64,000 nt of DNA, taken from contig OY759223.1 of NCBI GenBank assembly GCA_963662175.1, positions 7,597,549 to 7,661,548 on the forward strand. Direction: 5' to 3'. The number at the start of each line of letters is the position of its first letter. The stretch's first letter is position 1. The stretch is from Aradus depressus (taxonomy: Eukaryota; Arthropoda; Insecta; Hemiptera; Aradidae). The notes beneath the pieces were generated by a model. It saw only the letters and a program-made list of their open reading frames with translations, had not been told where the DNA came from and searched no databases. Shown piece after piece: positions 10,986-23,772 of this stretch. The position numbers were made by a program, and so were the translations under genes.

Positions 10986-12110
10986 AGCAGTAATACCCGG
11001 CGTTGCCCGGGGAACTTTGACTTTTCTCCCAATATCTCCTATAGGGCTATTCAGTTCCTCGACAGTACATTCGTTGGCTTATAGTCCTTCAAGGTCAAAC
11101 ACCCCAGCTAGTAAGTTTTTAACCCCTGGCAATCACAGCTAGTATGTGTCTTTCAACGGCGGAAACCACAGATAGTGAATACTTAGCATCGCTGGACATC
11201 CTAGCCAGTGCGTACTTAAGAACGCTATTGACCGCAGCTAGCAGTAATACCCGGCGTTGCCCGGGGAACTTTGACTTTTCTCCCAATATCTCCTATAAGG
11301 CTATTCAGTTCCTCGACAGTACATTCATGATGTTATAATTTTCAATTATTCATACGGAATAAGGCTTATAGTCCTTCAACGTCAAACACCCCAGCTAGTA
11401 AGTTTTTAACCCCTGGCAATCACAGCTAGTATGCGTCTTTCAACGGCGGAAACCACAGATAGTGAATACTTAGCATCGCTGGACATCCTAGCCAGTGCGT
11501 ACTTAAGAACGCTATTGACCGCAGCTAGCAGTAATACCCGGCGTTGCCCGGGGAACTTTGACTTTTCTCCCAATATCTCCTATAAGGCTATTCAGTTCCT
11601 CGACAGTACATTCGTGATGTTATAATTTTCAATTATTCATACGGAATAAGGCTTATAGTCCTTCAAGGTCAAACACCCCAGCTAGTAAGTTTTTAACCCC
11701 TGGCAATCACAGCTAGTATGCTTCTTTCAACGGCGGAAACCACAGATACTGAATACTTAGCATCGCTGGACATCCTAGCCAGTGCGTACTTAAGAACGCT
11801 ATTGACCGCAGCTAGCAGTAATACCCGGCGTTGCCCGGGGAACTTTGACTTTTCTCCCAATATCTCCTATAAGGCTATTCAGTTCCTCGACAGTACATTC
11901 ATGATGTTATAATTTTCAATTATTCATACGGAATAAGGCTTATAGTCCTTCAACGTCAAACACCCCAGCTAGTAAGTTTTTAACCCCTGGCAATCAAAGC
12001 TAGTATGCGTCTTTCAACGGCGGAAACCACAGATAGTGAATACTTAGCATCGCTGGACATCCTAGCCAGTGCGTACTTAAGAACGCTATTGACCGCAGCT
12101 AGTAAGTGCC
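10986..12110 (+). repeat. 287-bp tandem repeat, about 4 copies
   Basis: The unit from AGCAGTAATACCCGGCGTTG to AACGCTATTGACCGCAGCT recurs every 287 bp (small frames at 11144, 11431, 11718 and 12005). Each unit includes the element head, so the head itself has been amplified. Confidence 0.93.
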
Positions 12111-12985
12111 TTGCAACAGCGGACCCCACAGCTAGTACGATATTAGGAACGTTGGGCATCACACCTAGTAAATGCCTTGCAACAGCGGACCCCACAGCGA
12201 ATACATAGTTACTACTACTACATGTGAAATTCATGCCAATCCGCTTACCCTTTAACAGTACATTCATGATGTTATAATTTTCAATTATTTATACGGAATA
12301 AGGCTTATAGTCCTTCAACTATAGTAACGCTAGTAAGTTTTTAGGACCCCTGGGCACCACAGCTAGTATGCGCCTTTCAACGGCGGAAACCACAGCTAGT
12401 GAATACTTAGCTTCGCTGGACGTCCTAGCCAGTGCGAACTTAAGAACGTTTGTGACCACAGCTAATATATGCCTTGCAACGCTGGGCACCACAGCTAGTA
12501 CGTAGTTAGGAACGCTGAGCATCACAGCTAGTATGTGTTCTGCAACGGCGGACCCCACATCTAGTACCTAGTTAGAAACGCTGGGCATCACAGCTAGTAT
12601 GCTTTTGCAGCGACGGACCCCACAGCTAGTACGAAGTTAGGAACGCTGGGCCCTACAGGTAGTAGGTGTCTTGCAACTGCGGACCCCACAGATAGAATGT
12701 AGTTAGAACCACAGGGCATCACAGCTAGTATGAGTTTTGCAACGGCGGACCCCACAGCTAGTACCTACATAGTTAAATACGCTGGGCCACACTGCTAGCG
12801 CCTTGCAACAGCAGACCCCACAGCTAGTACGTAATTAGGAACGCTGGGCATCACAGCTAGTAAAAGGCTTGTAGGTGCCTTGCAACAGCGAACCCCACAG
12901 CTAGTACGATATTAGGAACGCTGGACATCACAGCTAGTAAATGTCTTGCAACAGTGAACCCCACAGCGAATACATAGTTACTACT
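12090..12985 (-). repeat. 33/66-bp minisatellite, degenerate
   Basis: Same alternating units as 9488-10260 with more substitutions (AGCGGACCCCACAGCTAGTA and AGGAACGCTGGGCATCACAG). Minus frames at 11980-13138 are repeat artefacts. Confidence 0.85.
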
Positions 12986-13009
12986 ACTACATGTGAAATT
13001 CATGACAAT

Positions 13010-15935
13010 CCGATTACCCTTCAATGATTCAGCATTATTTTTATGCTTAGCCCCCCCTCCCAAATTTTTAAAATCACTATCTTCAAATTTAGGCCTACCC
13101 CCATAACCCCCCTCCCGTTCACAATTTTTTGACGTCACACACCCTATTTTTCTATTTGGCCTTTATGAATACTTCATGTGAAATTTCGTGACAATCCGAT
13201 CATCCGTTAATGACTTATCACTATACTTATACTTAGGCCCCCATCAACCCACCCTCCCGTACAAAATTTTGAGCCGTTACACCGCCTATTTTTTTATTTG
13301 GTCTTCAGGAATACTACATGTGAAACTTTGTGACAATTCGACCAACCGTTAATGAGCTAGCTCTATATTTATACTTAGGCCCCCCCACAATACCCCCTCC
13401 CGTTCAAAACTTTGGGACGCCACACACCTTATTTTTCTATTTGGCCTTCAGGAATACTCCATGTGAAATTTCGTGACAATCCGACCAACCGTTAAAGAAT
13501 TAGCTCTATATTTATACTTAGGCCCCCCCACAACCCCCCCTCCCGTTCAAAACTTTGGGACGCCACACACCTTTTTTTTCTGTTTGGCTTTTAAAAAGAC
13601 TACGTGTGAAATTTCATGACAATTCGACCATTAGTTAATGTGTTAGCACTATTTATATACTTAGGCCCCCCTTACAACCCCCCCTCCCGATCAAAACTTT
13701 GGGACGCCACACACCTTATTTTTCTATTTGGCCTTCAGGAATACTCCATGTGAAATTTCGTGACAATCCGACCAACCGTTGAAGAATTAGCTCTATATTT
13801 ATACTTAGGCCCCCCCACAGCCCCCCCTCCCGTTCAAAACTTTGGGACGCCACACACCTTATTTTCGTATTTGGCTTTTAAAAATACTACGTGAAATTTC
13901 ATGACGATTCGCCCATTAGTTAATGAGTTAGCTCTATATTTATACTTAGGCCCCCCCACAACCCCCCCTCCCGTTCAAAACTTTGGGACGCCACACACCT
14001 TTTTTTTCTGTTTGGCTTTTAAAAAGACTACGTGTGAAATTTCATGACAATTCGACCATTAGTTAATGTGTTAGCACTATTTATATACTTAGGCCCCCCT
14101 TACAACCCCCCCTCCCGATCAAAACTTTGGGACGCCACACACCTTATTTTTCTATTTGGCCTTCAGGAATACTCCATGTGAAATTTCGTGACAATCCGAC
14201 CAACCGTTAAAGAATTAGCTCTATATTTATACTTAGGCCCCCCCACAGCCCCCCCTCCCGTTCAAAACTTTGGGACGCCACACACCTTATTTTCGTATTT
14301 GGCTTTTAAAAATACTACGTGAAATTTCATGACGATTCGCCCATTAGTTAATGAGTTAGCTCTATATTTATACTTAGGCCCCCCCACAACCCCCCCTCCC
14401 GTTCAAAACTTTGGGACGCCACACACCTTTTTTTTCTGTTTGGCTTTTAAAAAGACTACGTGTGAAATTTCATGACAATTCGACCATTAGTTAATGTGTT
14501 AGCACTATTTATATACTTAGGCCCCCCTTACAACCCCCCCTCCCGATCAAAACTTTGGGACGCCACACACCTTATTTTTCTATTTGGCCTTCAGGAATAC
14601 TCCATGTGAAATTTCGTGACAATCCGACCAACCGTTAAAGAATTAGCTCTATATTTATACTTAGGCCCCCCCACAACCCCCCCTCCCGTTCAAAACTTTG
14701 GGACGCCACACACCTTATTTTCGTATTTGGCTTTTAAAAATACTACGTGAAATTTCATGACGATTCGCCCATTAGTTAATGAGTTAGCTCTATATTTATA
14801 CTTAGGCCCCCCCACAACCCCCCCTCCCGTTCAAAACTTTGGGACGCCACACACCTTTTTTTTCTGTTTGGCTTTTAAAAAGACTACGTGTGAAATTTCA
14901 TGACAATTCGACCATTAGTTAATGTGTTAGCACTATTTATATACTTAGGCCCCCCTTACAACCCCCCCTCCCGATCAAAACTTTGGGACGCCACACACCT
15001 TATTTTTCTATTTGGCCTTCAGGAATACTCCATGTGAAATTTCGTGACAATCCGACCAACCGTTAAAGAATTAGCTCTATATTTATACTTAGGCCCCCCC
15101 ACAACCCCCCCTCCCGTTCAAAACTTTGGGACGCCACACACCTTATTTTCGTATTTGGCTTTTAAAAATACTACGTGAAATTTCATGACGATTCGCCCAT
15201 TAGTTATGAGTTAGCTCTATATTTATACTTAGGCCCCCCTACAACCCCCCCTCCCGTTCAAAACTTTGGGACGCCACACACCTTTTTTTCCTATTTGGCC
15301 TTTAAAAATACTACATGTGAAATTTCATGACGATTCGCCCATTAGTTAATGAGTTAGCTCTATATTTATACTTAGGCCCCCCACAACCCCCCCTCTCGTT
15401 CAAAACTTTGGGACGCCACACACCTTTTTTTCCTGTTTGGCTTTTAAAAAGACTACGTGTGAAATTTCATGACAATTCGACCATTAGTTAATGTGTTAGC
15501 ACTATTTATATACTTAGGCCCCCTTACAACCCCCCCTCCCGATCAAAATTTTGGGACGCCACATAGCCTATTATTCAATCGGGCTCAAAAGGATGCTACA
15601 TGGGTAGTTTCATAAAAATCCGTCCAGCCGTTTGGGTTAGCACTATTTTTATACTTAGGCCCCCTTACAACCCCCCCTCCCGATCAAAATTTTGGGACGC
15701 CACATAGCCTATTATTCAATCGGGCTCAAAAGGATGCTACATGGGTAGTTTCATAAAAATCCGTCCAGCCGTTTGGGTTAGCACTATTTTTATACTTAGG
15801 CCCCCTTACAACCCCCCCTCCCGATCAAAATTTTGGGACGCCACATAGCCTATTATTCAATCGGGCTCAAAAGGATGCTACATGGGTAGTTTCATAAAAA
15901 TCCGTCCAGCCGTTTGGGCGTGATGCTGGAACAAA
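13010..15935 (+). repeat. 143-bp satellite with 428-bp higher-order repeat
   Basis: About 20 monomers of ACTTAGGCCCCCC...CCCTCCCGTTC, AAACTTTGGGACGCCACACA, TTTGGC and TGAAATTTC blocks. Marker CTTTTTTTTCTGTTTGGCTT recurs at about 13571, 13999, 14427 and 14855, so three monomers form a 428-bp unit repeated four times. Confidence 0.92.
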
Positions 15936-16000
15936 CAAACATACATACAAACAAACAAACAAACAAACAAACAAACCCCGTTTCAGCTTTATTAATATAG

Positions 16001-16187
16001 ATTATATCACAATGTACACAAGTTTTAATTTGTGTTCATATCTATACCCACATCTTTTTTTTTTGGCATTTTTCTTCCATAGTGGATCGGTGTCACCATA
16101 TTTAAAGTCAGTCTGAACGTTGTGCTGACGTTGGCATAATCCGAAACCAGCACACTCTATGGCTCTGTCAGTTAACAAATATTAAAT
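16001..16187. other. Unique spacer between element 2 and the 441-bp satellite
   Basis: No repeat or coding signal seen. Confidence 0.4.
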
Positions 16188-19100
16188 CTATAAACCGTTA
16201 AAAAGCAAGAAATTTGAAGAATGGAGTCTACCGAGCTCAGGATCGCCACTTAGAAATCTAGCTGAGGCACTTAGGTCAGATGTTTTAATCGGGAAGTTAA
16301 AAATAACTTTGAGCACTTCGTCCTTCGGATGGGACATTAAGCGATGATCCAGGGCTTTTTCGAATGTGAGGTACTCGATAATGAGACGTATGTTATGTAA
16401 ATAAACCTGGGTAGGTGAAATATCACTTAGGTTGAAAATAGCCTTGAGCACGTCGTCCTTCGGATGGGACTTTCCGGATAAATCTGAATCTCTCGTATCA
16501 GTTTTAACAATTATTAAGCCTATAAACCGTTAAATAGCGCAAATTTTTTGAAAAACATTTTCATTTTGATTTTTGTGTGGGGTTCAGATAATCCGGTCGT
16601 TCTCTATCAGTTTTAACAAATATTTAATCTATAAACCGTTAAAAAGCGAGAAATTTGAAGAATGGAGTCTACCGAGCTCAGGATCGCCACTTACAAATCT
16701 AGCTGAGGCACTTAGGTCAGATGTTTTAATCGGGAAGTGAAAAATAACTATGAGCACGTCGTCCTTCGGATGGGACTTTAAGCGATGTTCCAGGACTTTT
16801 TCGAATGTGAGGTACTCGATAATGAGACGTATGTTATGTAAATAAACCTGGGTAGGTGAAATTTCACTTAGGTTGAAAATAGCCTTGAGCACGTCGTCCT
16901 TCGGATGGGACTTTCCGGATAAATCTGAATCTGTCGTATCAGTTTTAACAATTATTGAGCCTATAAACCGTTAAATAGCGCAAATTTTTTGAAAATCATT
17001 TTTATTTTGATTTTTGTGTGGGGTTCAGATAATCCGGTCGTTCTCTATCAGTTTTAACAAATATTTAATCTATAAACCGTTAAAAAGCGAGAAATTTGAA
17101 GAATGGAGTCTACCGAGCTCAGGATCGCCACTTAGAAATCTAGCTGAGGCACTTAGGTCAGATGTTTTAATCGGGAAGTGAAAAATAACTATGAGCACGT
17201 CGTCCTTCGGATGGGACTTTAAGCGATGATCCAAGGCTTTTTCGAATGTGAGGTACTCGATAATGAGACGTATGTTATGTAAATAAACCTGGGTAGGTGA
17301 AATATCACTTAGGTTGAAAATAGCCTTGAGCACGTCGTCCTTCGGATGGGACTTTCCGGATAAATCTGAATCTGTCGTATCAGTTTTAACAATTATTGAG
17401 CCTATAAACCGTTAAATAGCGCAAATTTTTTGAAAATCATTTTTATTTTGATTTTTGTGTAGGATTCAGATAATCCGGTCGTTCTCTATCAGTTTTAACA
17501 AATATTAAATCTATAAACCGTTAAAAAGCGAGAAATTTCAAGAATGGATTCTACCGAGCTCAGGATCGCCACTTAGAAATCTAGTTGAGGCACTTAGGTC
17601 AGATGTTTCAATCGGGAAGTTAAAAAACACTTTGAGCACGTCGTCCTTCGGATGGGACTTTAAGCGATGATCCAGGGCTTTTTCGAATGTGAGGTACTCG
17701 ATAATGAGACGTATGTTATGTAAATAAACCTGGGTAGGTGAAATATCACTTAGGTTGAAAATAGCCTTGAGCACGTCGTCCTTCGGATGGGACTTTCCGG
17801 ATAAATCTGAATCTCTCATATCAGTTTTAACAATTATTAAGCCTATAAACCGTTAAATAGCGCAAATTTTTTGAAAAACATTTTTATTTTGATTTTTGTG
17901 TAGGATTCAGATAATCCGGTCGTTCTCTATCAGTTTTAACAAATATTAAATCTATAAACCGTTAAAAAGCGAGAAATTTGAAGAATGGAGTCTACCGAGC
18001 TCAGGATCGCCACTTAGAAATCTAGCTGAGGCACTTAGGTCAGATGTTTCAATCGGGAAGTTAAAACACACTTTGAGCACGTCGTCCTTCGGATGGGACT
18101 TTAAGCGATGATCCAGGGCTTTTTCGAATGTGAGGTACTCGATAATGAGACGTATGTTATGTAAATAAACCTGGTTAGGTGAAATTTCACTTAGGTTGAA
18201 AATAGCCTTGAGCACGTCGTCCGTCGGATGGGACTTTTCGGATATATCTGATTCTGTCGTATCAGTTTTAACAATTATTAAGCCTATAAACCGTTAAATA
18301 GCGTGAATTTTTTGAAAAACATTTTTATTTTGATTTTTGTGTAGGATTCAGATAATCCGGTCGTTCTCTATCAGTTTTAACAAATATTAAATCTATAAAC
18401 CGTTAAAAAGCGAGAAATTTCAAGAATGGAGTCTACCGAGCTCAGGATCGCCACTTAGAAATCTAGTTGAGGCACTTAGGTCAGATATTTTAATCGGGAA
18501 GCTAAAAATAACTTTGAGCACGTCGTCCTTCGGATGGGACTTTAAGCGATGTTCCAGGACTTTTTCGAATGTGAGGTACTCGATAATGAGACGTATGTTA
18601 TGTAAATAAACCTGGGTAGGTGAAATTTCACTTAGGTTGAAAATAGCCTTGAGCACGTCGTCCTTCGGATGGGACTTTCCGGATAAATCTGAATCTGTCG
18701 TATCAGTTTTAACAATTATTAAGCCTATAAACCGTTAAATAGCGTGAATTTTTTGAAAAACATTTTTATTTTGATTTTTGTGTAGGATTCAGATAATCCG
18801 GTCGTTCTCTATCAGTTTTAACAAATATTAAATCTATAAACCGTTAAAAAGCGAGAAATTTCAAGAATGGAGTCTACCGAGCTCAGGATCGCCACTTGGA
18901 AATCTAGTTGAGGCACTTAGGTCAGATGTTTCAATCGGGAAGTTAAAAAACACTTTGAGCACGTCGTCCTTCGGATGGGACTTTAAGCAATGATCCAGGG
19001 CTTTTTCGAATGTGAGGTACTCGATAATGAGACGTATGTTATGTAAATAAACCTGGTTAGGTGAAATTTCACTTAGGTTGAAAATAGCCTTGAGCACGTC

Positions 19101-19278
19101 GTCCGTCGGATGGGACTTTTCGGATATATCTGATTCTGTCGTATCAGTTTTAACAATTATTAAGCCTATAAACCGTTAAATAGCGTGAATTTTTTGAAAA
19201 ACATTTTTATTTTGATTTTTGTGTAGGATTCAGATAATCCGGTCGTTCTCTATCAGTTTTAACAAATATTAAATCTAT
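16188..19278. repeat. 441-bp satellite, 7 copies
   Basis: The unit recurs at about 16188, 16629, 17070, 17511, 17952, 18393 and 18834. Each unit holds two copies of the SINE-derived box CGTCGTCCTTCGGATGGGAC. Similar 78-93 codon minus frames in every unit are a by-product. Ends where a composite element begins (19279). Confidence 0.95.
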
Positions 19279-19439
19279 AGCAGTTATACCCGGCGTTGCC
19301 CGGGGAACTTTGATTTTTCTCCCAATATCTTCTATAACGCTATTCAGTTCCTCGACAGTACATTCATGATGTTATAATTTTCAATTATTCATACGGAATA
19401 AGGCTTATAGTCCTTCAGCTGTTGTAACGCTAGTAAGTT

Positions 19440-20555
19440 TTTAGGACCCCTGGGCACCACAGCTAGTACGGCGGAAGCCACACCTAGTGAATACTTAGCA
19501 TCGCTGGACGTCCTAGTCCGTGCGTACTTAAGAACGTTTGTGACCACAGCTAGTATGTGGCTTGCAACGCTGAGCACCACAGCTAGTACGTAGTTGGGAA
19601 TGCTGGGCATCATAGCTAGTATGTGCCTTGCGACGGCGGACCCAACAGCTAGTACGTAGTTAGGAACGCTGGTCACCACAGCTAGTATGTGCCTCGCAAC
19701 AGCGGACCCCACAGCTAGTACGAAGTTAGGAACGCTGGGCATCACAGCTATTAAGTGCCTTGCAACAGCGGACCCCACAGCTAGTATGTAGTTAAATACG
19801 CTGGGCATTACAGTTAGTAAGTGCTTTGCAACAGCGAACTTCACAGCTAGTACATAGTTAGGAACGCTGGGCACTACAGCTAGTAAATGCCTTGCAACAA
19901 CGGACCCCACAGCTAATACGAAGTTAGGAACGCTGGGCACTACAGCTAGTAAATGCCTTGCAACAACGGACCCCACAGCTAGTACGATATTAGGAACCCT
20001 GGGCATCACAGCTAGTATGCTTTTGCAACGACGGACCCCACCGCTAGTACGTTTTTAGGAACGCTGGGCCCTACAGGTAGTAGGTGCCTTGCAACTGCGA
20101 ACCCCACAGATAGTATGTAGTTAGAACCACAGGGCATCACAGCTAGTATGAGTTTTGCAACGGCGGACCCCACAGCTAGTACCTACGAGTGAAATACGCT
20201 GGGCCACACTGCTAGCGCCTTGCAACAGCAGACCCCACAGCTAGTACGTAATTAGAAACGCTGGGCATTACAGCTAGTAAATGTCTTATAGGTGCCTTGC
20301 AACAGCGAACCCCACAGCTAGTACGTAATTAGAAACGCTGGGCATTACAGCTAGTAAATGTCTTATAGATGCCTTGCAACAGCGAACCCCACAGCCAGTA
20401 CATAGTTAGGAACGCTGGGGCTGAGCACTACAGCTAGTAAGTACCTTGCAACAGCGGACCCCACAGCTAGTACGATATTAGGAACGCTGGACATCACAGC
20501 TAGTAAATGTCTTGCAACAGTGAACCCCACAGCGAATACATAATTACTACTACTA
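19440..20555 (-). repeat. 33/66-bp minisatellite of element 3
   Basis: Alternating ACAGCTAGTA units as at 9488-10260, moderately degenerate. The 206-codon minus frame is a repeat artefact. Confidence 0.88.
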
Positions 20556-20584
20556 CATGTGAAATTCATGACAATCCGATTCAT

Positions 20585-22060
20585 GACAATACGATCAACC
20601 GTTAATGAGCTAGCTCTATATTTATACTTAGTCCCCCCCCCCTCAACCCCGCCACCCGATCAAAACTGTGGGACGCCACACTCCTTATTTTTCTATTTGG
20701 CCTTCAGGAATAATATATGCGAAATTTCGTGACAATACGACCAACCGTTAATGAGCTAACTCTATATGTATATTTAGCCCCCCCCCCCACAACCCTCCTT
20801 CCTGTTCAAAATTTTGGGCCGTCACACACCTAATATTTCTATTTGACCTTTAGGAATACTACATGTGAAATTTCATGACAATTCGACCATTAGTTAAAGA
20901 GTTAGCTCTATATTTATACTTAGGCCCCCCACAACCCCCCCTCCCGTTCAAAACTTTGGGACGCCACACACCTTATTTTTCTATTTGGCCTTCAGGAATA
21001 CTCCATGTGAAATTTCGTGACAATCCGACCAACCGTTAAAGAGTTAGCTCTATATTTATACTTAGGCCCCCCACAACCCCCCCTCCCGTTCAAAACTTTG
21101 GGACGCCACACACCTTTTTTTCCTATTTGGCTTTTAAAAATACTACATGTGAAATTTCATGACGATTCGCCCATTAGTTAATGAGTTAGCTCTATATTTA
21201 TACTTAGGCCCCCCAACTACCCCCCCCTCCCGTAAAAAATTTTGAGCAGTCACACCGCCTATTTTTCTATTTGGTCTTCAGGAATACTCCATGTGAAATT
21301 TCGTGACAATCCGACCAACCGTTAAAGAGTTAGCTCTATATTTATACTTAGGCCCCCCCACAACCCCCCCTCCCGTTCAAAACTTTGGGCGCCACACACC
21401 TTTTTTTCCTATTTGGCTTTTAAAAATACTACATGTGAAATATCATGACGATTCGCCCATTAGTTAATGAGTTAGCTATATATTTATACTTAGGCCCCCC
21501 CACTACCCCCCCTCCCGTAAAAAATTTTGAGCCGTCACACCGCCTATTTTTTTATTTGGTCTTCCGGAATACTACATGTGAAACTTCGTGACAATCCGAC
21601 CAACTGTTAAAGAGTTAGCTCTATATTTATACTTAGGCCCCCCCACAACCCCCCCTCCCGTTCAAAACTTTAGGACGCCACACACCTTTTTTTCCTATTT
21701 GGCTTTTAAAAATACTACATGTGAAATTTCGTGACAATCCGACCAACCGTTAAAGAGTTTGCTCTATATTTATACTTAGGCCCCCCCACAACCCCCCCTC
21801 CCGTTCAAAACTTTGGTACGCCACACACCTCATATTTCTATTTGGTCTTTAAGAATACTACATGTGAAATTTCGTGACAATCCGACCAACCGTAATGAGG
21901 TAGCACTATTTTTATACTTAGGCCCCCCTTACAACCCCCCCTCCCGATCAAAATTTTGGGACGCCACATAGCCTATTATTCAATCGGGCTCAAAAGAATG
22001 CTACATGGGAAGTTTCATTAAAATCCGTCCGGCGGTTTGGGCGTGATGCTGGAACAAACA
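20585..22060 (+). repeat. 143-bp satellite of element 3, about 10 units
   Basis: Same monomers as 13010-15935 but without an obvious 428-bp order. Confidence 0.88.
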
Positions 22061-22103
22061 TACAAACAAACAAACAAACCCCGTTTCAGCTTTATTAATA
22101 TAG

Positions 22104-22589
22104 ATAATAATAGTTATAATTGTCTTATTTTTGTTCGTATGTTTCAGTGACTTACTGACCTGAAAATTAACACTTTCGTTGAGTCATCAAAGATCAACCA
22201 TGAACAAGAATAAATTTGGTAAATATTTTCATTTCAAAATTGTTCCTTTCAGGTTAATGTTTTGCCTAATAACTTCAAACAGTTCAGTAACATTAAGCAG
22301 GTTAGTTAGGTCATCTGCCCTGTTAGTAACTGCTAAATGAATTTGGAAATAACTGACATAAATAACAATTTCGGGTGCATAAAAAGTGTTATATTTCAAA
22401 AATAATTATTTTTCAAAAAATACAAGTGGATACCAAATAGAAGATATCGAAGCCCTCAACATGAATTCTTGTCTGTTCATGAAAAATGCGCCCGGATGAC
22501 GTCATCAATGTTAATATATGAATTTTTTTAAATGTATAATAAATATCATGTGATCTATATATGCAAGTATAAAGATAAAAAAATATATA
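22104..22589. other. Intronic-looking AT-rich DNA upstream of the CEP57 exons
   Basis: A CAG/GT-bounded 48-bp open stretch at 22253-22300 was tested as an exon and does not fit in phase. Otherwise nothing. Confidence 0.4.
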
Positions 22590-23478
22590 CAGTGAAATCT
22601 CTGTTAGACGGACACCCATGGGGCCGTGGAAGTTGTCCGCCCAGCAGAGGTGTCCTCCTAACAGAGGGAAAAGGAAAATAGAAGGCAAATTGATAAGGAT
22701 GAAAGGTATATTTTCTAAACACGTGTATCGTATTTAAAAAATTTTGTTTATTGAACAACTGAATAGGTACAGTTTTAAAAAATAGGAAATTTGTAATAAA
22801 ATCAGAAATTTGTACTAGAATCCGAACATAAACAATGGTACAACGTCTAAGTTCTAAAAAAATCGGACATTTTCTTTTGTTTCAATTTTTTTCCCCAAAT
22901 CAAGTTTTCAATATTGTCCTCTATCTAAGAAATTAAAAAGAAATGACGAAGCATCGTTTGCTTGGAGGCAATAAGGCTTGATTAAGTTCGCGTAGTGCAG
23001 AGCATCTAATGAACTTATAGGTACGTCGCATTTCCCTGATCAAACTGTGAAGTCAGGGGCTCAAATTCTTGTTGAGAAAACTTGTTGGAATTACGAGTCC
23101 CTATGTAAACACAGGTGCACTACGTGGAAAGTTTGGTAGGTTGGTAGTACAATGTACCACCAGAAGTCTAAGAAATATATTAAAAATCAACCCGTTCAAA
23201 AGATAATTCACAGAATAAACATCAACTGTCCTTCTAAAAGAGAATTATAAGAACATATTAAACGTCAACCGGAATTAGAGGCCTGCCTGTCCGTCCAACA
23301 GAGATAGTCTGCTCTTCTCAGTACTCGATTTCACTGTCCGCGTCCGTCCAAGAGAGGGTCCGCCTAAGAAAGGGGCAAATGTGTTGAAATCCCTACATAT
23401 TCTGCCGGGACCGTAAAAATTGTCCGCCCACCAGGGGTGTCCGGCTATCAGAGGTGACCGCCAAGAGAGGTTTCACTG
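22590..23478. mobile_element. Tigger/pogo-like non-autonomous element (889 bp)
   Basis: TA flanks both ends (22588-22589, 23479-23480). Termini CAGTGAAATCTCTGTTAGACG and its inverse ending AGAGAGGTTTCACTG, with further GTCCGCC boxes inside both ends. No transposase frame. The CEP57 exon acceptor lies 47 bp beyond its right end. Confidence 0.78.
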
Positions 23479-23525
23479 TATATAATAAAAAAACAACCCA
23501 ATATTTTAACGTTATTTATTTTCAG

Positions 23526-23772
23526 GTCCAAAATCAAGTTCAATTGTTGATAGAAAGAAAAAAAGTCGAAGTATAAAAACCATCAACGAACAGAAAAAAA
23601 AATCAATTTGGGGATGGGGCGGTGGACAGCCGAGAATAATCAATCAACCCCCTCCAAAATCAAAACAAAAACGGAAAGGAGACTTGGCTGGTTGGAAGTC
23701 TGTCGCCTCGAGGGACTCGGTTCAACCGACCTTCAGTCGACCAACACTCTCCTCAGCTCTCAAGATGAGAGG
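23526..23772 (+). CDS. CEP57: CEP57 exon (basic linker)
   Basis: Open for 82 codons between TTTTCAG and a strong GTGAGT donor; it begins in phase 1 and has no in-frame ATG at its start. Encodes a Lys/Arg-rich linker with WGWGGGQP and a serine-rich end. The acceptor lies only 47 bp after the terminus of a Tigger-like element. Confidence 0.75.

Larger units (their letters stand above)
10986..16000 (+). mobile_element. Composite repeat element 2 (5.0 kb)
   Basis: Head AGCAGTAATACCCGGCGTTG, body of 287-bp, 33/66-bp and 143-bp arrays, tail (CAAA)n then GTTTCAGCTTTATTAATATA. The same head and tail bound 19279-22103. It abuts element 1 head to tail. No transposase or RT, so the mode of spread is unknown. 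Confidence 0.6.
19279..22103 (+). mobile_element. Composite repeat element 3 (2.8 kb)
   Basis: Head AGCAGTTATACCCGGCGTTG, 33/66-bp array (19440-20555), 143-bp array (20585-22060), tail GTTTCAGCTTTATTAATATA. Starts at the edge of the 441-bp satellite. Same order of parts as element 2 but with one head unit only. Confidence 0.6.

Noticed and set aside
11144..12208. Four near-identical 64-67 codon frames (STAETTDSEYLASLDIL)
   Set aside because: They recur at exactly 287 bp and lie within a satellite carrying the composite-element head.
16188..19097. Repeated 78-93 codon minus frames (IFNLSDISPTQVYLHN...)
   Set aside because: One per 441-bp satellite unit. They copy the array, not a gene family.
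22253..22300. A 48-bp exon candidate upstream of the CEP57 exons (VNVLPNNFKQFSNIKQ)
   Set aside because: Good acceptor and fair donor, but it ends in a phase that does not fit the exon at 23526, and the fitting frame has a stop at once.
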